Of a DNA stretch of 64,000 nt, positions 41,308-49,749 are shown one piece after another. A program made the translations under genes and the position numbers. The notes beneath the pieces were generated by a model. That model was not told where the DNA came from. It worked only from the letters and a program-made list of their open reading frames with translations, and made no database searches. Origin of the DNA: Sediminispirochaeta bajacaliforniensis DSM 16054 (GTDB lineage: Bacteria; Spirochaetota; Spirochaetia; DSM-16054; Sediminispirochaetaceae); NCBI RefSeq assembly GCF_000378205.1, contig NZ_KB899418.1:62001-126000 (forward strand), read 5' to 3'. Every line of letters begins with the position of its first letter. Within the stretch, counting starts at the first letter, position 1.

Positions 41308-42735
41308 CTACGCCAGCAGCGGGTTGTGATACGAGATCACGTTCTCGATGTGGCTCATCTTTCCAAGCGGGGTGATCCGAATCCGAGTCACGATCTGCTC
41401 GGTCGAGAGAATGTCCTGCATTGGATCGATGTACACCGTCCCGCCGGAGATCTCACCGCCGTTCACCATCTGGTCAAGCGGCTGCTCGGAGATCTTCTTG
41501 AACATCTCGATGCCTTCCAGGGAGCCGTCCGCGCCCACCTCCACCGTGTCATTGAGGTAGGTCATCTGCGCATCCCGCACCAGCTTGCACGCCTTGTCCA
41601 TCACCCGGCGCCGCTCCTCCAGCTTGTAATCGCTAACGTCTTCGGCGAGCATCTTGCCGCTGGTGATGTAGGTCCCGGTGAGCCCGATGTAGTGCCGGGC
41701 AGTCACATACCCGGCGTCCGCCAGGGCCTTGATATGGCCCTCGTTCAGGTCGGTCGGAAGGATCTCGACTACGCCGGGGATCCCGCCGTACTTCACCGCA
41801 TCGATCGGCTCGTGCGGCTCCCGCCGTGCGGAAAGCCCGGTCCCCAGACCAATCAGCCCCCGCTCATCCACGGCGCCGGCCGGATCAACTTCCATCACCC
41901 ATCCGGCGTACACCTGCACCCGACCGCCCACGGTACTGCCGCGCTCGGATCCGGCCAGGGCCGCCACCCACTCGCTGGTGGTCTCGGCGTCTCCCACATA
42001 CCGCGCCTGGCACTTGAAGTGGATGTAGCGGTGGTTCGCTTCGGCACCGGCCGCTTTCACCGCCAGGGAAGCCCACAACGGGGACGCACTCACCCCGGCG
42101 ATGCTGATCCACTCGTAGGCGTATGCGCTCTCGAGCAGGGTATCCACCGCCGCCAGAACCTCGGCGTTGGTCGCCGTCGGAGCGGTAGCGGAGAAGCTCC
42201 ACTCGTCATCCACCTCAAACTGCGCTTCGTCGCCGCTGGGCGTGCCTTCTGAGAAGGTGAGGGTGATACCAGTCCCGGGAATCTCAAAGGTCCCCGGCGT
42301 GTCGGGAACCGTATACTTCTTGCTCAACACCCCGTCGATCTCCACCCGGAAGACCGCCTCGTTCAGGGCGCCGGCTTCCACGATCACGACCTTCACGTCG
42401 TACTCGTTCCGCGGCGTTCCCGCCGCCGCAACCGATCCGACGCCCGCGTTGGCGCTGCCGGCGGTAACCGACCCGACCGTACCCGGCGTGGTGCCCTCCA
42501 GGGCCACCGCGTAGCAGATCGTCCCGGCCACGCTCAAGGCGCTGACCACAAGATCCCGCAGGGGACCGTCGCCCAGAGCCTCGGCCGCGTCTCCGGGATC
42601 GGTGAAAATCTGAATCCCGCCGCCGTAATTGGCGGCCACCCCGACCGCGCCAAAGATGCCGGTCGCATCGGCGCCACGGGCGCCCAGGGCGCCGTCGAGG
42701 ATCTTGTTCTTTACATCAGGAAGCCCGCTTGCCAT
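41308..42735 (-). CDS. Contractile tail sheath protein (Mu gpL-like)
   Basis: A 475-residue sheath subunit. The C-terminal half carries the conserved sheath domain (DVSDYKLEERRRVMDKACKLVRDAQMTYLNDTVEVGADGSLEGIEM) and ends with the MSHIENVISYHNPLLA strand that locks neighbours. A long Ala/Gly/Val-rich insert (residues 90-200) is surface-exposed. Strong ribosome site. This shows the phage has a contractile myovirus-type tail. Confidence 0.9.
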   Translation of the reverse strand: MASGLPDVKNKILDGALGARGADATGIFGAVGVAANYGGGIQIFTDPGDAAEALGDGPLRDLVVSALSVAGTICYAVALEGTTPGTVGSVTAGSANAGVGSVAAAGTPRNEYDVKVVIVEAGALNEAVFRVEIDGVLSKKYTVPDTPGTFEIPGTGITLTFSEGTPSGDEAQFEVDDEWSFSATAPTATNAEVLAAVDTLLESAYAYEWISIAGVSASPLWASLAVKAAGAEANHRYIHFKCQARYVGDAETTSEWVAALAGSERGSTVGGRVQVYAGWVMEVDPAGAVDERGLIGLGTGLSARREPHEPIDAVKYGGIPGVVEILPTDLNEGHIKALADAGYVTARHYIGLTGTYITSGKMLAEDVSDYKLEERRRVMDKACKLVRDAQMTYLNDTVEVGADGSLEGIEMFKKISEQPLDQMVNGGEISGGTVYIDPMQDILSTEQIVTRIRITPLGKMSHIENVISYHNPLLA

Positions 42736-42985
42736 CTACTCCCCCTTTCTCGAAAGCCCAGACCGCCGCATCGAAGGTCTTCTTGTCCACCTTCTTGCCG
42801 GCGCTCCATCGCTGTGCCTCACAGACCCCGGCAAATACCGCAGGATCCAGCGCGGCGCCCAGTTCCTCGATTGGATATCTGGCGCTCTGGCTGCCCTTGG
42901 CCTCCTTGGTCTCCTCTTTCTTTCCGGTCGCCGTAGCATCTGCGCTCTTTGCGTCCGTTGTGCTCGAGCCGCTCTTATCGGCCAT
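42716..42985 (-). CDS. Small tail-region protein (gp38 position)
   Basis: An 89-residue protein: a Ser/Thr/Lys/Glu-rich disordered first half and then ARYPIEELGAALDPAVFAGVCEAQRWSAGKKVDKKTFDAAVWAFEKG, a helical domain. GGAGGG before ATG 42985. Located just before the sheath gene, where Mu has the small gp38. Related short proteins occur next to many sheath genes; role unknown. Confidence 0.6.
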   Translation of the reverse strand: MADKSGSSTTDAKSADATATGKKEETKEAKGSQSARYPIEELGAALDPAVFAGVCEAQRWSAGKKVDKKTFDAAVWAFEKGGVDGKRAS

Positions 42986-42987
42986 GA

Positions 42988-43914
42988 TCACGTCCCTCCT
43001 TCATCTGGGTTGGTATCTGCATCCCGGATCACCGGCACCTGCTCGGCCGGGCCAGCCAGGACCCCATTCATCTCCACCTCGGCGCCTGCAACGTAGGCCC
43101 CGTGAGACTCCTTATATTGGGCGCTCATCTTACGGACTTTCACCGGCTGGCTCTGGTCCAGGTACACCCACTCCCGGGGAAGCTCGCCCACAAACGCCAG
43201 GAGCGCCTCGTCCGCCTCCGCCTCGCTTCGGGCCCAGAACTCCACCGTCACCGGCCAGCTCCGAAGCCCTCGGGACTCCCGCTTCCACAGGTTGTCCTGC
43301 TCGTCCCGGAACTTGCACGTACTCGCTCCCTTGGTGGTGATCGACCCATCACCATGGGTCACCGTCACAAAGGGAAGCGGCCCGGTCTGCAGCAGCCTGC
43401 GCCGCTCATGCTCGGTATAGCCAAAGAGCCACACCCCTGCCCCTCCCGGAACGCAGGAGGCCAACACCCCGTCAAAAAAGGTGTTCGCCGCGCCCACCAG
43501 GCTGGAGTCCACCACCGGCGGATCACCCCACGCCAGGGGAGGCCAGGCAGTAGTCACCGCCCACAACGTGGCGCCGACTTTCCCGATCTTCGCGTCGTAC
43601 AGACTCTGGGTCTGCACATCCAGCGGCGCCCGGTCAACTCCCGGGAGACTCCGCAACGTCTCCTCCACCGTGTCCAGGATCGGAAGCAGATCCGGCCCGT
43701 TGGGCCGTCCCAGGACATACACCGCCAGGCGTATACCGTCCTCGGCTCGCCCCAACACCGCCACCAGGACCGCCGGCAGCGTACTGAACCGCCGCCGGAT
43801 CTCCTCCTCATCCATCGCCCCGGGGTGCACATCCACGTACACCTTCGGGCGGCGCCCGGAAAACGCCGTCGTCAGCGCCGCCGCCGCGCTCGTTCTCGCT
43901 TCGGTCAGCGTCAC
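42988..43914 (-). CDS. Mu gp37-like tail terminator fused to a second domain
   Basis: A 308-residue protein. Residues 1-135 match the DUF1834/gp37 family, thought to cap the tail (LPAVLVAVLGRAEDG, VEETLRSLPGVD). Residues 150-300 form a separate beta-rich domain (GYTEHERRRLLQTGPLPFVTVTHGDGSITTKG; WPVTVEFWARSEAEADEALLAF) that gp37 lacks. The second half looks like another tail-completion/head-tail protein. GTG start, GTG/TGA overlap with the G-like gene. Confidence 0.65.
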   Translation of the reverse strand: MTLTEARTSAAAALTTAFSGRRPKVYVDVHPGAMDEEEIRRRFSTLPAVLVAVLGRAEDGIRLAVYVLGRPNGPDLLPILDTVEETLRSLPGVDRAPLDVQTQSLYDAKIGKVGATLWAVTTAWPPLAWGDPPVVDSSLVGAANTFFDGVLASCVPGGAGVWLFGYTEHERRRLLQTGPLPFVTVTHGDGSITTKGASTCKFRDEQDNLWKRESRGLRSWPVTVEFWARSEAEADEALLAFVGELPREWVYLDQSQPVKVRKMSAQYKESHGAYVAGAEVEMNGVLAGPAEQVPVIRDADTNPDEGGT

Positions 43915-44381
43915 AGCATCCCCCCGGATGTTCGTCTCACAAACTCAGTCATAACCGTCACCAGGTCCTCCTGATTTTCCCGGGAGATCCCCAGGTACGG
44001 CCGGGCCGGAATGTTTTTCGCCGGCCACCCTTCCTGGTGGACCCCGGCGTAGACCAGCCGACTCCCGATGGAAAGCCTTCCGCCGGAGACCCGGCTGGAG
44101 ATACTTTCGTACAGCCCGGGGCCCCCGCCTCTCAGGATCGATGCACCCGGGTTGTACTTCCGCTGCCGCTCGGCGTAGCGGGGGCTCCATGACTTCCAGG
44201 CGCTGCCGTCCGGCCCCACCTTCTCGTCAAACCGTTCCTTGGTCTGGCCCTCCAGCTCGACACCGAGCTCGTGGAGCAACTGCGCCTGATCCATGGTCTT
44301 GAGGCGGTTCATCGCCACCGCCAGATCACCGGTCAGACCGTCAAGCTCTGAAAGATCCAGTTCAAAGGCTGAACCTGGCAC
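43911..44381 (-). CDS. Virion morphogenesis protein (Mu gpG-like)
   Basis: A 156-residue protein with ELGVELEGQTKERFDEKVGPDGSAWKSWSPRYAERQRK and ILRGGGPGLYESISSRVSGGRLSIGSRLVYAGVHQEG, ending PARPYLGIS; this is the gpG/P2 gpS-type tail completion family. In Mu, G lies next to F; here it lies after gp36. GTG start, GGAGG site. Confidence 0.88.
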   Translation of the reverse strand: MPGSAFELDLSELDGLTGDLAVAMNRLKTMDQAQLLHELGVELEGQTKERFDEKVGPDGSAWKSWSPRYAERQRKYNPGASILRGGGPGLYESISSRVSGGRLSIGSRLVYAGVHQEGWPAKNIPARPYLGISRENQEDLVTVMTEFVRRTSGGML

Positions 44382-44384
44382 CGC

Positions 44385-44789
44385 TTACACCTCCGGCTCT
44401 TCGCCGCGGATCCACGTCGCCGATCCCTCGACAATCGCCGCCTCAACCGCGTCGGACTGGTACGCATCCATACCGCCGCCGAGCTCGCTGAGCATCCGCA
44501 TGGACGCCGCGTGCCGCTTTGCCAGGACATCCTCCCCGCCGGTCGTCGCATCGAAGATAGAGAACAACGCCAGATCCAGAGAGATCGACCGCAGCACCCC
44601 CTCCAGTCGGGCGGGGGGCGCGATCGGCGTACCATCATCGGCCAGGAGCTCCGGCAGATACGCCCGAATCACTCCGGCGGCATCCTCAATCGCCGCCTCG
44701 ATCCGGGTGGTATCAGGGTCCCCGTTGGCATCCCGGGGGACATGATCGCCCGCCCGGGTAAGAAACTCACTGACCGTGATGTAGGTCAT
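44385..44789 (-). CDS. Mu gp36-like protein (DUF1320)
   Basis: A 134-residue helical protein, YITVSEFLTRAGD at the start and IEAAIEDAAGVIRAYLPELLAD near residue 30, matching DUF1320 head-tail connector proteins. It overlaps the gp35-like stop by 4 bases. Confidence 0.85.
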   Translation of the reverse strand: MTYITVSEFLTRAGDHVPRDANGDPDTTRIEAAIEDAAGVIRAYLPELLADDGTPIAPPARLEGVLRSISLDLALFSIFDATTGGEDVLAKRHAASMRMLSELGGGMDAYQSDAVEAAIVEGSATWIRGEEPEV

Positions 44790-45103
44790 GCAGCGTCACC
44801 TCCGGTATCACCGGAACCGTCACCGCCCTCGGACCCGTCGTCACCGGAAGACCCGCTTCCGCCGCCGGCGGCCGCCGCCGCGTCGTCGGGAGTCTTCAGG
44901 TCCAGGTGCGGGTCCACCATCAGAAGCGCCAGGGTCTCCCGGTCGGTGGTGTACTCGGCCATCTGCCGGGTAAACACCAGTCCGCCCCGCCGGTACTTGG
45001 GGTAGGGAGTCGTATGGCGCCCCTGGAAGGTCAGCTTTTCGCCGCCCTTCTTGTCGTTGGAGGCGGAGCCCGAGGGCCCCGCCTTGCTATTCTTTGCAGC
45101 CAT
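44786..45103 (-). CDS. Mu gp35-like head-region protein
   Basis: A 105-residue protein. The middle (EKLTFQGRHTTPYPKYRRGGLVFTRQMAEYTTDRETLALLMVDPHLDL) matches gp35/HI1506-type proteins encoded after the major head gene. Both ends are low-complexity: Ser/Lys/Gly first, Gly/Asp/Ser last. Possibly head decoration. Confidence 0.72.
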   Translation of the reverse strand: MAAKNSKAGPSGSASNDKKGGEKLTFQGRHTTPYPKYRRGGLVFTRQMAEYTTDRETLALLMVDPHLDLKTPDDAAAAAGGGSGSSGDDGSEGGDGSGDTGGDAA

Positions 45104-45116
45104 CAGTTCACCTCAC

Positions 45117-46028
45117 CTACGCCAGCCAGGGAGTCACGAGCACGTCAACCGCCTTGTAGTTGGGGTTGCTCGCACCGTCCGCCTTGTACTGGGCGAGGAT
45201 GAGCTCGTTGGCGGTCGCCCGCAGCGACGGCGGAACCACCAGAAGATCGGGAGTCAGGTTCAGCGGATCACCGCCGTCGGCCTTGAACTCCATCATCATC
45301 TTCATCGCCGCGTTGAAGTTGGTCTCGCTCAGAGTGTCCCGAGCGGCCACGGCCATCTGCCAGAACCCGTACCCGAAGGCCCGACGTGCGCGCACGCCGT
45401 AGAGGTACTTGTCCTTCATGAACACCGTGTCCTGCTTGGGATCGGTGATCGTCTCGAACTCCGCCTTGGTCCGCTCCTGGAAAATGAGCGGCTTTACCGG
45501 CTTCTTGGTGTGAAGCAGGAACCACGCCGGTTCTGTGGTTGTTCCGGGGTTGAGGATGTTGGCGGTCGCCGTGTCGGAACCGCTGCCGTCTACCTCATCG
45601 TTCACCGGATGGTCGGTGTCGAAGAAGTTCTGCCCGTCGTAGCAGAGCGCCGCGAATCCGCCGACCAGGAGGGCGTAGATGTTGCGGTCGATGTGGTTCA
45701 TCGCCTCCTCGCCCATGCTCTCGACGATCGGGGCGTACATGCCCAGGTTGTCGTCCTCGATGTCCGCCCGGTCTACGTCCACGGTGGACTCGAACTTCTT
45801 GTTCGCCAGGCTGTAGGCGTGCTCCGCCATACTCTTGAGCACACGATCGCCTACCCATTCCCGCATCGCCGGGAACTTGCCGAGCCACCCGTAGGTGTTC
45901 TCCGCGCCGCCGGAGGGGATCCGGGTTGCCAGGCGCTTCCACTCCTGGGGAGCGCTGCCGAGCCCTTTCTGGAACAGCTTGCTGAACTGCTTCCGCAGGG
46001 CCTCAATAGTTGAATCTTTGACGATCAC
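45117..46028 (-). CDS. Major head subunit (Mu gpT-like)
   Basis: A 303-residue capsid protein of the Mu T family: KDSTIEALRKQFSKLFQKGLGSAPQEWKRLATRIPSGGAENTYGWLGKFPAMREWVGDR at the start, FDTDHPVNDEVDGSG in the middle and LLVVPPSLRATANELILAQ toward the end. GTG start with GAGGAGG; overlaps the protease stop by 4 bases. Confidence 0.93.
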   Translation of the reverse strand: MIVKDSTIEALRKQFSKLFQKGLGSAPQEWKRLATRIPSGGAENTYGWLGKFPAMREWVGDRVLKSMAEHAYSLANKKFESTVDVDRADIEDDNLGMYAPIVESMGEEAMNHIDRNIYALLVGGFAALCYDGQNFFDTDHPVNDEVDGSGSDTATANILNPGTTTEPAWFLLHTKKPVKPLIFQERTKAEFETITDPKQDTVFMKDKYLYGVRARRAFGYGFWQMAVAARDTLSETNFNAAMKMMMEFKADGGDPLNLTPDLLVVPPSLRATANELILAQYKADGASNPNYKAVDVLVTPWLA

Positions 46029-47011
46029 GAGTTGTCCTCCTCTTCATTGAGCCCCAGCTGCCGGGCGATCTCCGCCTCCTCGGCGTTGAGCTCTTTGGTG
46101 TCCGCCGCACTACCGGCCGGCGCCACACTGGTGCCGGAGACCACTTCCGGGGCGGTCTTCACAAACTCACTGAAGGCGTTGAGGCCCTCACGAGTCGTGC
46201 ACTGCGCCGCGTAGTAGTCCTTGGACGCCGGAGCGATCTTCCGGGAGGCGATCGCCGCGTTGATCGCGGTCTCTGCCTCCGCCTTGAGCTCGGCGCTTTC
46301 CTTGTCCTTGAGGGCCTTCTCGGCCTCCTCAGCACGATTGAGAACCGTCTGGTAGTCCGCCTTGGGTACCATGTCGTTCTTCCCTTCCGCCGGCGATCCG
46401 CCGGCCCCTTGCGCGTTCTGCGCCGTTTTCAGGCGTTCAACCGCCTGCAGCGCCTGCGCCTCGTCGGCGTCGGCGTTCAAGCCCAGCGCCTTCAAAATCT
46501 TCTCGAGCACGTTTTCTCCTCCTTCGTCCGTCTCGCTATTGAGTCCGGGGACTTCCAGATTTGGGTTGTTGGTGAGCGCCACGGACTTGACGAACAGGAT
46601 CTCGCCGTCCGGGCCCAGTCGATATGCTGGTGAGTAGTAGCGGTACTCCGCCGCCTCCAGGGCGCCCTTGCCCCGCTCGGTCCATTCCACCCTGCCCATG
46701 AGAGCGCCGTCGGACTCCGAGAGCTCCGTGATCCAGCCGTAGGCCGGGGAGGGATCTCCCAAAGGAGCCTTGAGCTCCTGGGCGTGATTGACATCGATCG
46801 GGATGTGGAGACTCCGTTCCTGGAACGCCTGGATGAGCCGGGCCGGGCCGGGGTTTCTAAAACTCCGCCCGTCCCGCCCCACCACTACGGCGCCGGCAGG
46901 AACCAGTGGAATCCACTCAGGCAAGGAGGCCGGAACCTGAGGTAGCTGGTTGTTAAGCCCGAGGGCTATTGCCGTTTTCACGCTTCCCACGATAGCCGCG
47001 GGGGAGGTCAA
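46025..47011 (-). CDS. Head maturation protease and scaffold (Mu gpI/Z-like)
   Basis: A 328-residue protein. The N-terminal 150 residues form the protease (PEWIPLVPAGAVVVGRDGRSFRNPGP, HIPIDVNHAQELKAP, GWITELSESDGALMGRVEWT), then a Glu/Ala/Lys-rich coiled scaffold (residues 185-260) and a short C-terminal tail. The start is uncertain: TTG at 47011 lacks a well-placed ribosome site; GTG at 46978 (VKTAIALG) fits the family N-terminus but also has no good site. First gene of the second late block. Confidence 0.85.
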   Translation of the reverse strand: MTSPAAIVGSVKTAIALGLNNQLPQVPASLPEWIPLVPAGAVVVGRDGRSFRNPGPARLIQAFQERSLHIPIDVNHAQELKAPLGDPSPAYGWITELSESDGALMGRVEWTERGKGALEAAEYRYYSPAYRLGPDGEILFVKSVALTNNPNLEVPGLNSETDEGGENVLEKILKALGLNADADEAQALQAVERLKTAQNAQGAGGSPAEGKNDMVPKADYQTVLNRAEEAEKALKDKESAELKAEAETAINAAIASRKIAPASKDYYAAQCTTREGLNAFSEFVKTAPEVVSGTSVAPAGSAADTKELNAEEAEIARQLGLNEEEDNS

Positions 47012-47028
47012 ACATAACGTACGACCCC

Positions 47029-47048
47029 TTAGTAATTGTCCCTACTAA
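47029..47048. promoter_or_regulatory. Inverted repeat upstream of the protease gene
   Basis: Arms TTAGTA and TACTAA separated by 8 bases, 18 bases before the protease start and just after the early-operon terminator. It is the likely activator site for late transcription, by analogy with the dyad elements bound by Mor/C activators; no clear -10/-35 pair was found, as is usual for activator-dependent Mu promoters. Confidence 0.4.
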
Positions 47049-47091
47049 CGGGCCGCAATCGGCTCGCCCGGCAGCGATTTCCTCCGGGCAC

Positions 47092-47116
47092 AAAAAAAGC
47101 ACCCTCTCTGGGGTGC
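47092..47116 (-). terminator. Rho-independent terminator of the early operon
   Basis: On the minus strand GCACCC and GGGTGC form a stem (extended by one pair) with loop CAGAGA, followed by seven T. It separates the Mor-like gene from the protease gene. Confidence 0.85.
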
Positions 47117-47205
47117 CTGGTGGTCTGAGCCTCTCGGCAGATTCTTTTATAAAGGTTTTACAACCGCCTCACAGCGGCTTTCGGCGGAAACTGGTACTTG
47201 GACCC

Positions 47206-47508
47206 TTACTCGAAGTCCAAACGCCCCTGAGCGGACGTATTGCGGCCGCTGCGCTTGGCGCGGATGATCTCGTAGAGGCGCTGGATGGTAATGTCGAAAG
47301 AGCGCACAACCTCCTTGTGGTTGTGGCCGTTGAACGCCTGGTAGATCGCCTCGTCGATCTCCTCCCGAAAGGCGCTCTCGGTCTTCGGGAGGTAGACCTG
47401 CATGCCGCCGAAGTAATCCAGAATCCGGCGCACCACCATCTTTGAAAGCTCCCGGTCGTCCAGGACCTTGTCCACCACATCAATCATCTCTTGTACCGTC
47501 TCTGTCAC
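47206..47508 (-). CDS. Mor-family middle/late transcription activator
   Basis: A 100-residue protein of the Mor/C family: MIDVVDKVLDDRELSKMVVRRILDYFGGMQVYLPK gives the dimerisation part with the typical GGMQVYLPK turn, and AIYQAFNGHNHKEVVRSFDITIQRLYEIIR is the DNA-binding helix-turn-helix. GTG start. As the last gene of the early operon it should switch on late genes. Confidence 0.88.
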   Translation of the reverse strand: MTETVQEMIDVVDKVLDDRELSKMVVRRILDYFGGMQVYLPKTESAFREEIDEAIYQAFNGHNHKEVVRSFDITIQRLYEIIRAKRSGRNTSAQGRLDFE

Positions 47509-47969
47509 GTCCCCTCCCGTTGTTCGTGCTCAAGGCGGTCTATCCACTGCTTGAGGCTTTCGATCACCATCGACAACTGGTCACGTCGATACAGATCCTG
47601 ATCCCCCGCCATCCGGTGCACGTAGCTGAGCATCGAACCGTAGCGCTTGCTCTGCACCGCGCCCAGCTCGTAGAGCCGGCACCACAGGGCGTAACACTTG
47701 CCCAGCTGGGGATTCTCCACCTTCGGCCGCCGGGACTTCTGAAACCCGAGGCGCTTGAAGGCATCCAGGACCGCCGCATACTGGCGATAGGTCTCGATGT
47801 CCGCCGCCGACCGGACCCCCGCGGCCCCCTCCAGAAGCGCCCGGTAGGACTCGTCGTCCAGCCCCAACTCCTTCTTTGCCACGTGGATTATCGCCATTTT
47901 GCGCCGGCGATCGGAGAGCCCCCCGGCCCCCCGATCATCCGTTTCAACCCGTTCCGCTGCCGCCACCAT
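47505..47969 (-). CDS. Mu gp16-like protein (DUF1018)
   Basis: About 154 residues. MAIIHVAKKELGLDDESYRALLEGAAGVRSAADI and FKRLGFQKSRRPKVENPQLGKCYALWCRLYELGAVQSKRYGSMLSYVHRMAG match DUF1018, an early Mu-type protein of unknown role. Start at 47969 has AAGGAGAGA close by (GTG just after is also possible). Overlaps the Mor-like gene by 4 bases. Confidence 0.82.
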   Translation of the reverse strand: MVAAAERVETDDRGAGGLSDRRRKMAIIHVAKKELGLDDESYRALLEGAAGVRSAADIETYRQYAAVLDAFKRLGFQKSRRPKVENPQLGKCYALWCRLYELGAVQSKRYGSMLSYVHRMAGDQDLYRRDQLSMVIESLKQWIDRLEHEQREGT

Positions 47970-47983
47970 TCTCTCCTTCGGCG

Positions 47984-48601
47984 CTACACCGCCGCGATAT
48001 CCAACGCCAGCTGGTGGTAGTTCCCTTCGTCGTCCCGCTGGTAGAGCCGGATATACTCCTTGCTCACCGCCACCGTCACGCTGTCGCTGATCGCCTCCAT
48101 GGCCCGCTGCCACTCGTCGTCAGTGATATCCAGGCGCCGGAGGCCCAGGATACGCTTCGTGTCCACCTTGCCCTGTTTGTCCACCTTGAAGGCGTCCTCC
48201 ACCAGCACCTTGATCTCAGACCGTGACCCCTTGCTCCACCGGCGGATGCAGCTGTCGATCAGCTCCTTGGCCACCTGGAGACGCTCGTCAAAGGTCACAT
48301 AGTCGTTCACCGAGATCTGCACCTTGAAGGCGCCGTCGTAGCTCGTGAGCGTCACATTGCCCTTGGCGCCGCCCATCTCAACACCGTACTCCTCGGCGGA
48401 CCGCGCCACAAAGCCCTTGACCGCCTCCATCGCCTCCATCTTGAACGCGCTCAGCGTGGTGTGCACGTCCCGCGCCTTCTTCACCAGGTCCCGCACCAGA
48501 TCGTCACGATCGCGGTCCACCGGCTTCACCTTGTTCTTCGGCACCAGCCGCCCCTGGGGGTCCATCATGTATCCCTTGGGGATCTCCATCGTTGTGTGCA
48601 T
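47984..48601 (-). CDS. DUF3164-family early phage protein
   Basis: A 205-residue protein matching DUF3164: GYMMDPQGRLVPKNKVKPVDRDRDDLVRDLV, GGAKGNVTLTSYDGAFKVQI and ILGLRRLDITDDEWQRAMEAISDSVTVAVSKEYIRLYQR. The family is common in the early operons of transposable phages, function unknown. ATG 48601 with GGAGGAG; the longer frame adds 10 codons without a site. Confidence 0.85.
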   Translation of the reverse strand: MHTTMEIPKGYMMDPQGRLVPKNKVKPVDRDRDDLVRDLVKKARDVHTTLSAFKMEAMEAVKGFVARSAEEYGVEMGGAKGNVTLTSYDGAFKVQISVNDYVTFDERLQVAKELIDSCIRRWSKGSRSEIKVLVEDAFKVDKQGKVDTKRILGLRRLDITDDEWQRAMEAISDSVTVAVSKEYIRLYQRDDEGNYHQLALDIAAV

Positions 48602-48630
48602 CGTCTCCTCCTTCTGCACGTATGATTTCA

Positions 48631-49749
48631 TCAGGCGGAAAGCACCGTCTCCGCATCGATCCGCGATTGACCGATCTCCGCCGCCAGATTCATGCTTCGT
48701 TTGACCAGGTTGTTCACCGTCAGCGGGTAGGCGAGGCTGATCGCCTGGCCGCCCCGGGTCCGCCGGGCAAGGCGTTCCCGCATGGCGTTGTAGGCGCTCT
48801 CGTCCACCAGCTCCTTGACATCCCGGCCGATCCGCTTCATCTTCAACTGCAGGTAGGCTTCAAGTTCGCCTGGTCGGGCCAGAGACTCGATCTCGGCAAC
48901 TTCAACCCGCCTGATTATTTCCCTGGCTTCCCAGTTCCGAGACTCGTCCAACTTACTTTTGAGCTCGGGCTGGGCTATCAGGATAATCGCCAGCAGTTTC
49001 TTGAACCCGTCTTCCAGCTCCCAGAACCGCTTCAAATACTTGAGAGTCGCAATCGCCAGATCGTGAGCCTCCTCAATCACCAGCACGTGGCTCCATCCCG
49101 CCCGGCTGCTTGCGGTAAGGATCCGCTCCACCTGCCGCGCCTTCGCCTCCAGGGTGCGCTTGGGCCGCTCGGTGCTGCAGTCCTCCACAATCGCATCGGC
49201 GATGCTGGTCGCCGTGAGCCGGGTCTTGTCGATGGTCCGGGGGAAGATCACCTTCACCTTGAGCCCCTCCTGGTTGATCCGGTCGCTCATATACCGCCGC
49301 AGAGTCGTCTTGCCGCTGCCGGACTCCCCCAGCACCGCAAGCATCCCGCCCACCTTGGCGGTCATGTACATGTACTCCGCCACATACCGGCTGGAGTCGC
49401 CCAGATAGACATCCTCCTGCCCGTTCACATCATCCACAAAGGGATCCTGAAAAACCCCGAACTGCCGCTTGGCCGCCTGACTCAACATAACGTTGACCTC
49501 CTGTTCTGCCTCGTCTTCGTCGTTGTTCTCGTCCCGGCCGTCCAGAAATCTCCAGATACCGGTGACATCCACGTTCCGGGCGGTGAGGATTCCATTCACC
49601 GTATCCCGAACTTCTTTCTGCTTGCGCCCTTTGGGAAACCGACCGTGGTTCACAATCAAGCTGACCGAGGCAATGCTCATACCGAGCTCGCTGGCCAGCC
49701 TGGTGTGGCTGATCTTCGCTTCCCGCAGCGCATCCTTTACCGTGCGCAC
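48631..49749 (-). CDS. MuB-like transposition ATPase
   Basis: A 372-residue AAA+ ATPase. An N-terminal helix-turn-helix (SHTRLASELGMSIASVSLIVNHGRFPKG) is followed by Walker A GESGSGKT (141-148) and Walker B HVLVIEEAHD (221-230). It would bind target DNA and deliver it to the transposase. GTG start with GGGAGGGG; overlaps the transposase stop by 13 bases. Confidence 0.9.
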   Translation of the reverse strand: MRTVKDALREAKISHTRLASELGMSIASVSLIVNHGRFPKGRKQKEVRDTVNGILTARNVDVTGIWRFLDGRDENNDEDEAEQEVNVMLSQAAKRQFGVFQDPFVDDVNGQEDVYLGDSSRYVAEYMYMTAKVGGMLAVLGESGSGKTTLRRYMSDRINQEGLKVKVIFPRTIDKTRLTATSIADAIVEDCSTERPKRTLEAKARQVERILTASSRAGWSHVLVIEEAHDLAIATLKYLKRFWELEDGFKKLLAIILIAQPELKSKLDESRNWEAREIIRRVEVAEIESLARPGELEAYLQLKMKRIGRDVKELVDESAYNAMRERLARRTRGGQAISLAYPLTVNNLVKRSMNLAAEIGQSRIDAETVLSA

